Notes: a model not told the origin generated them from the letters alone. A stretch of DNA of 61,824 nt from Erythrobacter sp. (GCA_002695185.1 NZOF01000119.1:1-61824), one strand, 5' to 3'; shown: positions 52,534 through 61,725, counted from the stretch's first letter. Translations and numbers: made by a program.

Positions 52534-53481
52534 CTAAGGGTCGCTTTCTCCCTTTTCGGGGAACAGGAAACTGAAGGCGGATTGTTCGACGGTGCTGGTC
52601 ATGGATCGGGCCAAGTCGAGAAGGCCCGCCAGCGCGGGGTTGTCATTGCCAACTGACCAAACTCCGCAGAAGGGGAGAACTTCATCCTCAATGGGTCTGA
52701 ACACAACGCCGGGGAACTGTGCCCCAGTGGTGGCCTCGCTCGTGACCGTTAGTCCGCGCCCGAGTGCCACCAATTGCATCAGATTGTCCCGCCCAACCAG
52801 ATGCTGATGGATGTCTGGGTGCCTTCCAAGACCGGCAAGTCGCTGAACCAGATAGTCGTGGATTTCTTCTCCCGGTGCAGCCTCGCTCACCATGAACGGC
52901 TCATGGGCCAGATCCTCGAAATTGACCTTGAGATCGCTGGCGCGGGGATGATGCGTGGGCAGAACCGCGAAAATTCGTTCCGACCAGAGATGCTGACTGG
53001 CACAGTTCGGCCAGGGACCGGCGCCTGTAATGAAGGCGACGTCCAACTGGTGCTGTCGGATCGCCGCCAAATGCTCGGCCGGATTGCCGTCGATGAAGGT
53101 GAGTTGGACCGCCGCATGTCGCTCGCCGAATGCCTGCACCAGCTCGGAAAGAAACCCCGAAGCCAATGACGAGAATATCCCGATTGTCAGATGGCCGTCA
53201 TCTCCGCGACCGATGGCTGAGACTTCAGCCTTCGCTAGGCCAATCTCTGACAACGCTTTGCGCCCACGCTGGACGAATTGCTTGCCCGCATGTGTCAGCT
53301 TTACGCCGCCTGGAGAGCGGATGAAGAATGCCGTGCCCAGTCGATCTTCAAGATCACGAATCCGGCGGCTGACAGCCGACTCCTGAATGCCAAGAGCTGC
53401 CGCAGCGCGGCGGAAGCTGCCATGGTCTGCGGCAGCGACCACATAGCGGATGTGCCGCAATTCAATGCGCGATCCGGGCAG
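52534..53481 (-). CDS. LysR-family transcriptional regulator
   Basis: About 315 residues with an N-terminal winged helix (IRYVVAAADHGSFRRAAAAL and GIQESAVSRRIRDLEDRLGT) and the LysR substrate-binding domain. The start is unclear: no ATG lies near the domain start. CTG at 53481 is preceded 6 bp upstream by a perfect AAGGAG and gives the normal LysR length. A GTG at 53574 would add 31 residues and overlap the hydrolase gene. It is the last gene of the catabolic operon, an unusual place for a LysR gene, which normally is divergent from its target. Confidence 0.85.
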   Translation of the reverse strand: MPGSRIELRHIRYVVAAADHGSFRRAAAALGIQESAVSRRIRDLEDRLGTAFFIRSPGGVKLTHAGKQFVQRGRKALSEIGLAKAEVSAIGRGDDGHLTIGIFSSLASGFLSELVQAFGERHAAVQLTFIDGNPAEHLAAIRQHQLDVAFITGAGPWPNCASQHLWSERIFAVLPTHHPRASDLKVNFEDLAHEPFMVSEAAPGEEIHDYLVQRLAGLGRHPDIHQHLVGRDNLMQLVALGRGLTVTSEATTGAQFPGVVFRPIEDEVLPFCGVWSVGNDNPALAGLLDLARSMTSTVEQSAFSFLFPEKGESDP

Positions 53482-53527
53482 TATAGACTCCTTGTCTCTA
53501 CATTTATCCCCGTATCGAAGTCTGCAG

Positions 53528-55261
53528 TTAACCGGGTATTTGAGGAAGTAAAAGCCGAGATCGACAATCACCACCGGTATAAATTTTTACTTCTCCAGTA
53601 AGGTTCTCCGAGATTCGATCTTCGGGATGATCATGTAAGTACACTGAGGAACCCCGCTGCTCCACGCCGTAAATTTTTGGCATCTCGCCTTTTCGGCCGT
53701 GATCGAAGTCTTGGCCGCCGATGGTCAGCGCAAGGATGTAGCCAGTTGGGACAATGATGGACGTGGGCCAGAGTTCTACCGCCAGCTCGTAAATCTCTCC
53801 CTGAATCACGGGAGTTGCAGCTTCGTGTTTATACCAAGGCCGCCAAGGCAAACTCCGTGAAGGGTCAAGGTCTCGGTGCGAAGCCCGCAACCAGCCCTGA
53901 GTTACCGGAGCGTTTGGTTCTACTGCTCCGGTGAAGAGCACCTCATTTCCCGTCGGGTCAAATAGGCGTAACGTAACGAAAAGATCGATCTCCTTTGCCG
54001 TTGTAGAAGCAAATATAGTGGCGCACAGCGGACCTGTTATCTCCATCTCCCGTTCAAACGGCATAGTTCTGAAAATTACTTCTTCTGCCATCTGATCGTA
54101 TTCTACGCTTCCCGACACAACCGCCATTTTCTCGCTCAACGCTAGAGCGAGGCTGTCCAGGTAAAATTCTGTCCAACAAGTCTCCGGAAGGGGCCATCCG
54201 CGGGTATGGCGCGTAAGGAACCCGTTAGGCGTGCGCAGCTGCAATTGTACGGCAGGTTGATCTTCCCAGCCGTTTTTACGACCTTTCAGAACATGGTCGA
54301 AAAACTGAAGCTGGAGCCTGAAACCATAGTCTGTGTAGAATTCGGTCCAGTGTTCCAGTCCATGCATTTCCAGCCACTTTTGCGTCGATCCTGCTTGAAG
54401 ATAGCCTTCCACATTCCCGCGCAGGTGAAGGCCTTGCCCACCCCAGTTACCACAAGACAGCAATGGCACTTCAATTCGAGACAGGTCCGGCATTCTCTCG
54501 CGAAACCAGTCATCAATAAATTCGTGGGACAGCTGATCGCGCTCAATATCCGTGCGATTGGCAACAAGGTTCGCTGCATCCAAGGTGATATCGCCGGCAA
54601 TGGGCTTTCCGGTGGCGCGGGATACGGGGCCATTCGCTCCTAAGCCATATTGGACGGTTTCCACCTGCTTTGGGTACCACCTCGCCCAGAAGGTGCACAT
54701 CATACCCCCGTGGCGCACAGCATCCCGATAGTAATCAGACGCGCCTTCGAAAGGGCAAATTGCAGCAAGATGAGGGGGCCGGGTAGCAGCGACCTGCCAC
54801 TGGTTCATGGCGTAATAGGAAACGCCCAAGAGGCCGATCTTTCCTGTCGACCATGGCTGTACACCTGCCCATTCGATACAGTCGTGATAGTCTCTAGTTT
54901 CGCGCGGAGAAAACGGATCAACATAACCTGGTGACTGTCCGGTCCCCCGCGAGTCAACTCTGATAACTACATATCCCTCTGGGACCCAGCGCTCTGGATC
55001 AGCTGTTTCCCAATTGGCATGTCGTCCGCTAGTGTTGCGCAGAACTTCGGGATGACCACGCGTGAGCATCTCCCACTGGGCTGGATATCCGTCTGCGAAG
55101 TGTAGTCCTTTTGCATAAGGTCCGTAGGTCATCAGAACTGGATAGCGGCCGACGTGCAAAGGCCTAAAGACATCGGCGCGAAGGAGCACGCCGTCGTCCA
55201 TCTTGATGGCGACATCGCGTTCGATGATCATGCCTTCGGCATGTTCGACGACGTGTTCCAT
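53528..55261 (-). CDS. CocE/NonD-family serine hydrolase
   Basis: A 577-residue alpha/beta hydrolase of the CocE/NonD (X-Pro dipeptidyl peptidase-like) family: RDVAIKMDDGVLLRADVFRP start, RVDSRGTGQSPG, nucleophile S148 in GLLGVSYYAMNQW, and the C-terminal jelly-roll-like domain (TGPLCATIFASTTAKEIDLF through LALTIGGQDFDHG). The expected acid position reads CGNWGGQG rather than an obvious Asp, so the triad needs a model; a His follows in EMHGLEHWTEFY. The family hydrolyses esters or amides (cocaine esterase, acylases). No signal peptide, so it is cytoplasmic. It lies 24 bp after the receptor gene. Confidence 0.86.
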   Translation of the reverse strand: MEHVVEHAEGMIIERDVAIKMDDGVLLRADVFRPLHVGRYPVLMTYGPYAKGLHFADGYPAQWEMLTRGHPEVLRNTSGRHANWETADPERWVPEGYVVIRVDSRGTGQSPGYVDPFSPRETRDYHDCIEWAGVQPWSTGKIGLLGVSYYAMNQWQVAATRPPHLAAICPFEGASDYYRDAVRHGGMMCTFWARWYPKQVETVQYGLGANGPVSRATGKPIAGDITLDAANLVANRTDIERDQLSHEFIDDWFRERMPDLSRIEVPLLSCGNWGGQGLHLRGNVEGYLQAGSTQKWLEMHGLEHWTEFYTDYGFRLQLQFFDHVLKGRKNGWEDQPAVQLQLRTPNGFLTRHTRGWPLPETCWTEFYLDSLALALSEKMAVVSGSVEYDQMAEEVIFRTMPFEREMEITGPLCATIFASTTAKEIDLFVTLRLFDPTGNEVLFTGAVEPNAPVTQGWLRASHRDLDPSRSLPWRPWYKHEAATPVIQGEIYELAVELWPTSIIVPTGYILALTIGGQDFDHGRKGEMPKIYGVEQRGSSVYLHDHPEDRISENLTGEVKIYTGGDCRSRLLLPQIPG

Positions 55262-55285
55262 GATTCTATTAACCTCTTGTAACTA

Positions 55286-57514
55286 TCAAAATTTCTTGCC
55301 GACCTTAAGTCCGTAGGTCCGAGGCGGAAGATACTGCGCAATAATGAACGCGCCGGTCGTTCCGCTCGTTACGATAGACCCGGCCTTTACATCCGTGTCC
55401 GCGATGTTGTTAATAAAGGCGCTAACATACCAATCACTGTCGGCATCGTAGCGAACGCTGGCGTTCAATAAAGAATACGGCTTCTGACTATTAGTATTGT
55501 TATTGAACGGCGAGAAATAAACGCGAGACGACGTAAAAATCTCGCCGCGCATTGTTAAGTCGCCATTGGACACGGGCAGCCGATATTCACCGCCAATCTT
55601 ACCTGTCCATTTCGGCGCGTTTGATAGAAGGTTGCCTCTCAGATCAAGCGGGAGCGCAGGATTGATGGCCGGGTTTGCCGACGTATACTGAGTAAACCGC
55701 GCATGATTGTAGGCCGTGAATCCGTCAAACGAGACCCGAGGCGAAACGGTAAGACGAACCTCGGCTTCAACACCGTCAACCTTGGCCGATCCAGCATTAC
55801 GTACAATTGTCGCGACACCCTGAACCTGCCCGACCTGAAGGTTCGAGTAGTCGTAATGATAGGCCGATATATTGGTAGTGAGCGCGCGTCCGAACCAGTT
55901 AGCCTTGAGGCCAAATTCATAGCTCCAAATCGTTTCTGGATCAAAGGCGGGCGTCACAGCACCGACTGCAAAACCTCCGCTCTTGAATCCCTTTTGGGCA
56001 GTAACATAGATTAGCTTGTTTGGCGCGAGCTGATATCGCAATCCGAACTTAGGTGTAAACGAGCTAAATTTCGCCCTGTCCGGGAGGCCAAGGCAGGTCA
56101 CACACGGCACATCCGAGCTGGGCGAACCTTGCCTACCAACCATGTTCAGCGGGCCATTGGTAAATGTGTATTCATCGTCAATGTGTTTCCGTTCCTTTGA
56201 ATATCGGGCACCCAAAGTCGCGGTGAGATCTGATGTCAGGTGATAACTCGCCTCACCAAATACGGCGTAGGCGTCGGTTGTAAGTACGCCTCCCTGAAAA
56301 TATCGCGAGAGTGTCGTGATAAATGGCGGAAAATGTCCATTAGCCCGCGCGAAGTTGCGTTCATGAAAGTAATAAACGCCACCGACCCAGTCCATATTTC
56401 CTGTCGTCCCGCTAACTTGAAGCTCTTGTGAGAACGTTTTGTAGTTCTCTTCCCGAGTCAGGAATGCACCAGGCTGCGCCGTTCCATCAAAGTCGAACTG
56501 ATAGTAGGAATTGCCCTCACGGTAGGCGGTGATGGCGCTGAGATCTGCAAAGGGAAGCTCGATCTTCGTTGTCAACGAGACGCCGTAGGATTCGGGGCGG
56601 TTAATCGGCTGTGTGTCGTTGCTTACATCGCGCGGATCGGTAGGTACGGTATAACCACGGCTGGTACCCGCATTGGGACCACAAACACCGATGACGCAAC
56701 CGGCAAAGTGCACAGCATAGGCATTATCGTCCCGTTTGAAATAGTCGCCCTCCAGCAGGAAGTTGACTGTGTCCGAAGGACGAAATTCGAGCATTCCGCG
56801 CAACGCCCGGCTTTTCAGGTCGTCAATCCGGCTATCGTTGGCAATGTTAGTACCCCACCCGTCTCTCTGCTCTATCTTGGCTGATACGCGAGCGAGCAAC
56901 TTGTCGCCAGCCAGGGGGCCGCTAACGGCGCCCTCAATGGCGAGTGAGTTATAATTGCCGTAGGAAAGGTCGATATAACCAGTCACGTCTTGTGTGGGCT
57001 TGCGCGAGATGATGTTAATCGCGCCGCCCGTGGCGTTACGTCCATAAAGTGTGCCCTGCGGTCCGCGTGCGACCTCGATTCGTTCGATGTCGAAAAGACC
57101 TGACAGCGCTCCCAAAGGACGTGACTGATACACACCGTCACTATGGATTGCGACGCTTCCTTCCGCACCTGCAGTAACAATGTCGAAGCCGATCCCCCGG
57201 ATTGAGACGACCCCCGAGCTGTTGCGCGGAGAAATGTTCACATTGGGGATTGAAGTCTGGATATCTGCCAGATTAGTGACAGGCGAACGCTGCAAGGCGG
57301 CGCCGTCAAAAGCCGAAATTGACATCGGAATGTCCTGCAGACGCTCCGACCGTCGTTGAGCGGTGACGACGATGTCACCTGTTGCTTGCTCATCCGTATT
57401 TTCATTGCTGCTCGGCTGCAGTGGTTCCATCATTGCTTGCGCGCCCGCTGATGCGGGAACTAGGAATGCCAGTGTGGCGACACCAATAATAAGGTTGTCA
57501 CGTAAGATATTCAT
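55286..57514 (-). CDS. TonB-dependent outer-membrane receptor
   Basis: About 742 residues from the ATG at 57514 (AGGGAGAGG just upstream; an ATG 7 codons earlier is also in frame). The signal peptide is cleaved after PASAGA or nearby. The TonB box and plug follow (GDIVVTAQRRSERLQDIPMS, RGIGFDIVTAGAEGSVAIHS, RNATGGAINIISRKPT), then a 22-strand-type barrel ending in YGLKVGKKF with terminal Phe. It takes up a substrate too large or scarce for porins. Its place in the operon implies the substrate of the hydrolases. Sphingomonads use many such receptors for aromatic or plant-derived compounds. Confidence 0.92.
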   Translation of the reverse strand: MNILRDNLIIGVATLAFLVPASAGAQAMMEPLQPSSNENTDEQATGDIVVTAQRRSERLQDIPMSISAFDGAALQRSPVTNLADIQTSIPNVNISPRNSSGVVSIRGIGFDIVTAGAEGSVAIHSDGVYQSRPLGALSGLFDIERIEVARGPQGTLYGRNATGGAINIISRKPTQDVTGYIDLSYGNYNSLAIEGAVSGPLAGDKLLARVSAKIEQRDGWGTNIANDSRIDDLKSRALRGMLEFRPSDTVNFLLEGDYFKRDDNAYAVHFAGCVIGVCGPNAGTSRGYTVPTDPRDVSNDTQPINRPESYGVSLTTKIELPFADLSAITAYREGNSYYQFDFDGTAQPGAFLTREENYKTFSQELQVSGTTGNMDWVGGVYYFHERNFARANGHFPPFITTLSRYFQGGVLTTDAYAVFGEASYHLTSDLTATLGARYSKERKHIDDEYTFTNGPLNMVGRQGSPSSDVPCVTCLGLPDRAKFSSFTPKFGLRYQLAPNKLIYVTAQKGFKSGGFAVGAVTPAFDPETIWSYEFGLKANWFGRALTTNISAYHYDYSNLQVGQVQGVATIVRNAGSAKVDGVEAEVRLTVSPRVSFDGFTAYNHARFTQYTSANPAINPALPLDLRGNLLSNAPKWTGKIGGEYRLPVSNGDLTMRGEIFTSSRVYFSPFNNNTNSQKPYSLLNASVRYDADSDWYVSAFINNIADTDVKAGSIVTSGTTGAFIIAQYLPPRTYGLKVGKKF

Positions 57515-57555
57515 TTTCCTCTCCCTGCTTTTCATTGAAAGTCACTGCGTGATGT

Positions 57556-58488
57556 TCAGAAGTTGACCTGATCGCTGCCTTTGAGGCTTAATATCTGACG
57601 CGTGTCCGCCGGCGTCGCGACCTCAAGCGAAAGTTCTTCAATGACCCGTCGAATTTTGCGCACTTGGTCGGCATTGCTCGCGGCAAGTTCCCTCCGACCG
57701 AGATAGAGGCTATCCTCGAGACCAACGCGCACGTTGCCACCGAGCGTCGCGGCCATCGTTGTAAAGGGGATTTGACGGCGTCCAGCGGCGAGTACTGACC
57801 AGACGTAAGCATCGCCAAAAAGTCGATCGGCAGTTTCCCGCATGAACATGAGATTGGAGGCATCGCTGCCAATGCCGCCCAGCACTCCAAAAATCGACTG
57901 GACAAAAAAGGGCGGCTTAATCAGTCCGCGATCAAGAAAGTGAGCCAACGTATAAAGGTGGCCTATGTCATAGCACTCGCACTCGAAACGCGTGCCATGA
58001 CCTTCCCCTAGCGCCTGCAGAATATAGGCGATGTCACGAAACGTGTTACGAAAGATAAAATCATCAGTCCCGCGCAAGTAAGGCTCTTCCCATTCAAACT
58101 TCCACTGATGATAGCGGTCGGCCAAGGGGAATATTCCAAAATTCATCGAACCCATGTTGAGCGAACACATTTCCGGAGCAAATTTAAGAGGTCCTGCGAG
58201 CCTCTCCTCGACTGTCATATTAAGTGCGCCGCCGGTGGTGATATTAAGAACAGCATCAGTTGCCTGCCGCAGTTGAGGTAGGTAGGCCATGAAGTGCTCA
58301 ACCTTGGGTGAGGGACGGCCATCCTTCGGGTCACGAGCATGTAAGTGCAGCACCGCTGCGCCAGCCTCTGCAGCCGCGATACCCTCGTCCAAAATTTGCT
58401 GCGGCGTCCAGGGCAGCGCGTCGGACATAGTCGGCGTGTGGATGCCGCCGGTGAGCGCGCAGGTGATGATGACTTTGGAGGTATTCAT
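57556..58488 (-). CDS. BKACE-family beta-keto acid cleavage enzyme (DUF849)
   Basis: A 310-residue TIM-barrel enzyme of the 3-keto-5-aminohexanoate cleavage (Kce/BKACE) family: IITCALTGGIHTPTMSDALP, metal ligands H48 and H50 in HLHARDPKDGRPSP, ITTGGALNMTVEERLAG, and VRVGLEDSLYLGRRELA with the third ligand Glu. Known members convert a beta-keto acid plus acetyl-CoA to acetoacetate and a new acyl-CoA. The start overlaps the cyclase-gene stop by 4 bp. The substrate cannot be told from sequence alone. Confidence 0.9.
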   Translation of the reverse strand: MNTSKVIITCALTGGIHTPTMSDALPWTPQQILDEGIAAAEAGAAVLHLHARDPKDGRPSPKVEHFMAYLPQLRQATDAVLNITTGGALNMTVEERLAGPLKFAPEMCSLNMGSMNFGIFPLADRYHQWKFEWEEPYLRGTDDFIFRNTFRDIAYILQALGEGHGTRFECECYDIGHLYTLAHFLDRGLIKPPFFVQSIFGVLGGIGSDASNLMFMRETADRLFGDAYVWSVLAAGRRQIPFTTMAATLGGNVRVGLEDSLYLGRRELAASNADQVRKIRRVIEELSLEVATPADTRQILSLKGSDQVNF

Positions 58489-59270
58489 GCGGGATCCTCG
58501 TCAATAATAGCGACAGCGCGCGTCCACCCGGCAGAAGCGCCTTTGATCTTCACGGGGAAACAGGAGACGAAAAAGGGCGTGCTATCTGGCAAGCTTTCCA
58601 GATTGTGCAGTTTTTCGAGATGACAGTAACCGTGATCGATCCCGACTCGATGCCCTTCCCAGATCAGTGAGGCATCTCCAGATTCTGCGACCCGTTCCTT
58701 CGTGTGGACAAACGGCGCGTCCCAACTCCAAGCATCTGTGCCGGTCAAGCGTACGCCGCGTTCGATCAAATAGAGCGTCGCTTCCCGGCCCATACCGCAA
58801 CCGGCGCTAACATAGTCATCCATGCCGTACCGTTTTCCCGCGCGGGTGTTCACAAGCACGATGTCATAGGGTCGGAGCGTGTGTCCGATACGAAGCAACT
58901 CGGCTTCGACGTCAGCAGCGCGAACAACGTAGCCGTCGGCGAAATGACGAAAGTCGAGTCTTATTCCTGGCCTAAAACACCAGTCGAGTGGCACCTCGTC
59001 GATCGTGATCGCCCGCGCCCCGCCGTCCATGGTTGAGGCAAAGTGATAAGGTGCATCGAGATGCGTACCGTTATGAGTATTCAGGCGTAGCCACTCAATC
59101 GCCCAACCTTCTCCTTCCGGCAAATCTGACGACGTCACGCCAGGAAAGAAGCTGATCATCTCGGACGCTGTCTGCAGGTGATTGCGGTATTCAATCTCCG
59201 GCCGGAACCCTGGGGGATCTGAGGCGATGCCACTTTCTATCGTGCATGAAAGGTCGATAAAACGACGCAT
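58485..59270 (-). CDS. Cyclase-family metal-dependent hydrolase
   Basis: About 261 residues from the ATG at 59270 (MRRFIDLSCTIESG, normal family start with AGG upstream; ATGs at 59285 and 59306 are alternatives). The metal site H66-x-G-T-H70-x-D72-x-P-x-H76-F (HNGTHLDAPYHF) is complete. The family includes kynurenine formamidase and isatin hydrolase, which open amide or lactam bonds with Mn or Zn. It is the first gene of the operon, downstream of the TetR operator candidate. A ring-opening hydrolysis feeding the BKACE step is a reasonable but unproven reading. Confidence 0.88.
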   Translation of the reverse strand: MRRFIDLSCTIESGIASDPPGFRPEIEYRNHLQTASEMISFFPGVTSSDLPEGEGWAIEWLRLNTHNGTHLDAPYHFASTMDGGARAITIDEVPLDWCFRPGIRLDFRHFADGYVVRAADVEAELLRIGHTLRPYDIVLVNTRAGKRYGMDDYVSAGCGMGREATLYLIERGVRLTGTDAWSWDAPFVHTKERVAESGDASLIWEGHRVGIDHGYCHLEKLHNLESLPDSTPFFVSCFPVKIKGASAGWTRAVAIIDEDPA

Positions 59271-59350
59271 TTCTATAATCCTCATCCCACGTTCGAACAC
59301 GCCCATCGCACGCGCGTGCGCTTGCTATGGCGGCTAACCCTTGCTACCCG

Positions 59351-59387
59351 TTACACGGCTGTATAACTGACTTATACGTTCGTGTAA
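59351..59387. promoter_or_regulatory. 37-bp nested palindrome: TetR operator candidate
   Basis: TTACACG-gct-GTATAA (59351-59366) and TTATAC-gtt-CGTGTAA (59372-59387) are inverted repeats matching at 13 of 16 positions around a 5-bp centre. It sits between the divergent cyclase operon (starts 59270-59306) and the tetR gene (59409), so one TetR dimer pair could repress both directions. Confidence 0.8.
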
Positions 59388-59408
59388 TTTCTCTGTCAAG
59401 GAGTGCAG

Positions 59409-60035
59409 ATGGCGTCGGCAATTGATACAAAAACCCGCATAATCGACGCTGCGGAGCGACTTTTCGCCGACTCCAGCTTCGATGCGGTGGCAGTGCGGGA
59501 CATCATGAAGGAAGCGCAAGCGAACCTAGGACTCATGAAATACTATTTCGAGTCGAAGGAGGCTCTGGTTGAGGAAGTCATCGCGCGACGCGCAGGGATA
59601 TTAAACGCTGAACGACTCCAGCGGCTAAATCGTTTCGCGGGAACGCCCGAAAGCTCGATCAAGCGCGTAATCGATGCGATCGTAGACCCTTATTTCGAAA
59701 TGATGATGCAGCCTGAACCCGGGTGGCACTCCTATGGCCGCTTGATAGCACAAATGGCGCAGTCGAAGCGTTGGAACGATCTCATACACAAATATTTCGA
59801 TGAGATTTCCGGAAAATTGATTGATGAGTTGGAGCGCCTTACGCCTCATACATCAAGAGACGATGTGACGCGTTTTTTTCTTTTTGCTATCGGCGCTCAA
59901 CTTAACTTCTTCTCAATTAACGGCCGCTTGCGATCGCTAACAAATGGAGCGATATCTGACGAAGACCTGGAGGGAGGCGTTGAACATCTAAAAAGGTTTC
60001 TCGTGAGCGGATTGACCGGTTCTCTCTCTTCCTAA
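59409..60035 (+). CDS. TetR-family transcriptional regulator
   Basis: A 208-residue TetR regulator from ATG 59409 (AAGGAG 5 bp upstream; a GTG two codons earlier is weaker). The N-terminal HTH (TRIIDAAERLFADSSFDAVA, DIMKEAQANLGLMKYYFESK EAL) is followed by a helical ligand domain ending FLVSGLTGSLSS. It is divergent from the catabolic operon and probably represses it until a pathway compound binds. Confidence 0.91.
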   Translation: MASAIDTKTRIIDAAERLFADSSFDAVAVRDIMKEAQANLGLMKYYFESKEALVEEVIARRAGILNAERLQRLNRFAGTPESSIKRVIDAIVDPYFEMMMQPEPGWHSYGRLIAQMAQSKRWNDLIHKYFDEISGKLIDELERLTPHTSRDDVTRFFLFAIGAQLNFFSINGRLRSLTNGAISDEDLEGGVEHLKRFLVSGLTGSLSS

Positions 60036-60286
60036 TCTGAGGTTATGACATCGACTGACACCAGAAGATAGCGGTGGCCGCTAGTGTTGCAGGGAAAAAG
60101 GACCATAATACACTGGTCGGAGCGGGTGGTGAGACGCCAGAAGCCTTGATGGCATTCTACAATCAGCCTATCTATGGCGAAATGGCCTGCAGTCCGAATT
60201 TGATTATGCCCGAGTGTATAATCCGGATCGGAGGTCGAACAATAGGTTTAGCCCGATCATACGGGCGCGTGAGTTAGTGTAGATAT
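60036..60286. other. Gene-free interval between tetR and the integrase gene
   Basis: About 250 bp of lower-GC sequence. A 67-codon frame (60074-60277) lacks a ribosome binding site and resembles no family, so I leave it out. A short hairpin GCCCG/CGGGC near 60250-60266 is the only structure noted. Confidence 0.35.
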
Positions 60287-61534
60287 TTAGGTCTTTTCGC
60301 GAGAAGCGCCTCGCTGCAGTATAGTGGCAATTTCTTCCGATGTCCGCGCCACTGCCAATCGCAGGGCCTCATCCACATGGATATAGCCCTGCGTCACCGT
60401 CTGTGCGGCATGCCCAAGCATGGCGGCTATCGTCAGTTCGGAAAAGCCAAGATCGCCCGCGACGCTGCCGAAGGTATGCCGCAGTGTATGCGGAGTTGCG
60501 TAGGCAATTTTGGCGATAGTGCATAGACGACCGAGGCAATCCCGGGCCGTAGTGATCGGGCCATCCGTTCCCGCAGACGGAAATACGTAGGGATTGGTGG
60601 CGACCGAGGGCTGCTCCTGTATCAATGAAATCGCGGGAGCACCGATCGCACGAAGTTGAGCGTCGCCTTTGGTGTCTGGGAACGCCACGTAGCCCCCTCC
60701 GGCGTTCAGCCAGTCGCGTCGCATGGCTTGCCCCTCCTGACGCCGGAAGCCGGTCAGCAACAGCAGCTTGATGATGGCAATCCCCACCGGGTTTTCGCCA
60801 TGACGCTCTGCCACGACCATGGCCGCCCCCAGATCTTCGATCTCGGCAACACTCAAACGACGCTTTTTCTTGTTAGTCGCGAGTTTACGGGCGCCCTTGG
60901 TAGGGTGTTCCTTCAGCAATCCCTTGTGCTTCGCATGGCCAAGCACACTTTGAAGCGTACTTACCACGCGGGGAGCGACTCCTGCGCCGCCAGTGCTGAC
61001 GCCGCCGCGACCGCCCGTGCGCGGTTTCGCCGTTTTTCCATTTACGACGTCTGCCTGCATAGTCTCGACGTCAGCGACCGTCAGATGGCGCGCTTTGCGC
61101 TGACCGACCAGGGGCTTGATGTGTGACTTGATCCGGCTCTCGTCCATATTGAGCGTCGAGGCCTTGATGGGCCTGTTGCGTCGCCCCAGAATGCGGCCGG
61201 CACGGGCCTCTTCCAGATACCAATCACACAACTCGGCAACGGTGACATCCTTGCGAGCTTGGACCACTGCCTCAGCAGGGTCGCCGCCAGCTGCAACTTC
61301 ACCAAGCTTAATCTTGGCCAAATCGCGCGCTTGCTCGACAGTGAAAATGCCATACCGGCCGAGCTTGACCCGGCGAGAACGCTCATCGACGTTGCGATAC
61401 TGGATGACAAAGGTTTTCGCCCCGGATGCCCCAACGCGGATCCCAAACCCCCGAGTTTCAGTATCCCAGTGGAAGGTTTGTCCCTTCGGGGGAATCGGCA
61501 GGGCGTCGATCGCCTTCTTGGTGAGTTTTGCCAT
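60287..61534 (-). CDS. int: Tyrosine-type site-specific integrase (P4-like, DUF4102)
   Basis: A 415-residue tyrosine recombinase. The N-terminal DUF4102 domain (MAKLTKKAIDALPIPPKGQT) and arm-binding region precede the catalytic domain: Arg in LLLTGFRRQEGQAMRR (~262), HTLRHTFGSVAGDLG with H-x-x-R (~350), GHAAQTVTQGYIHVDE with His/Gly and nucleophile Tyr (~383). This class integrates at tRNA 3' ends. The gene ends 1.5 kb from attR and reads inward; its promoter region (61535-61610) carries the arm-like repeats. Confidence 0.94.
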   Translation of the reverse strand: MAKLTKKAIDALPIPPKGQTFHWDTETRGFGIRVGASGAKTFVIQYRNVDERSRRVKLGRYGIFTVEQARDLAKIKLGEVAAGGDPAEAVVQARKDVTVAELCDWYLEEARAGRILGRRNRPIKASTLNMDESRIKSHIKPLVGQRKARHLTVADVETMQADVVNGKTAKPRTGGRGGVSTGGAGVAPRVVSTLQSVLGHAKHKGLLKEHPTKGARKLATNKKKRRLSVAEIEDLGAAMVVAERHGENPVGIAIIKLLLLTGFRRQEGQAMRRDWLNAGGGYVAFPDTKGDAQLRAIGAPAISLIQEQPSVATNPYVFPSAGTDGPITTARDCLGRLCTIAKIAYATPHTLRHTFGSVAGDLGFSELTIAAMLGHAAQTVTQGYIHVDEALRLAVARTSEEIATILQRGASREKT

Positions 61535-61562
61535 GTCCGCTTCGATCCTGCGTCTACCGCTT

Positions 61563-61607
61563 GCTTACGCGGATCGCTTCTAGACCAAAAGTAAGCAATA
61601 CGTAAGC
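61563..61607. promoter_or_regulatory. Right-end arm-like repeats upstream of int
   Basis: GCTTACG (61563-61569) and CGTAAGC (61601-61607) flank the int promoter region, and a block at 61587-61607 matches the left-end block 171-191 at 18 of 21 positions. They are candidate integrase or excisionase sites that could also autoregulate int. The stretch 61608-61725 up to attR shows no gene. Confidence 0.55.
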
Positions 61608-61725
61608 AGAAAAGGGCGTTCACTCGGCGGAAATCGGATAGTACGGCGAAAATGGTATTTCATAACATATTGAATATGCAGCTATATCGTGTCATCTCGA
61701 GCCATGGCGTAAGGCAATTTCATGA

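Noticed and set aside
60074..60277. 67-codon frame between tetR and int
   Set aside because: No ribosome binding site, no similarity recognised, and it sits in low-complexity intergenic sequence.
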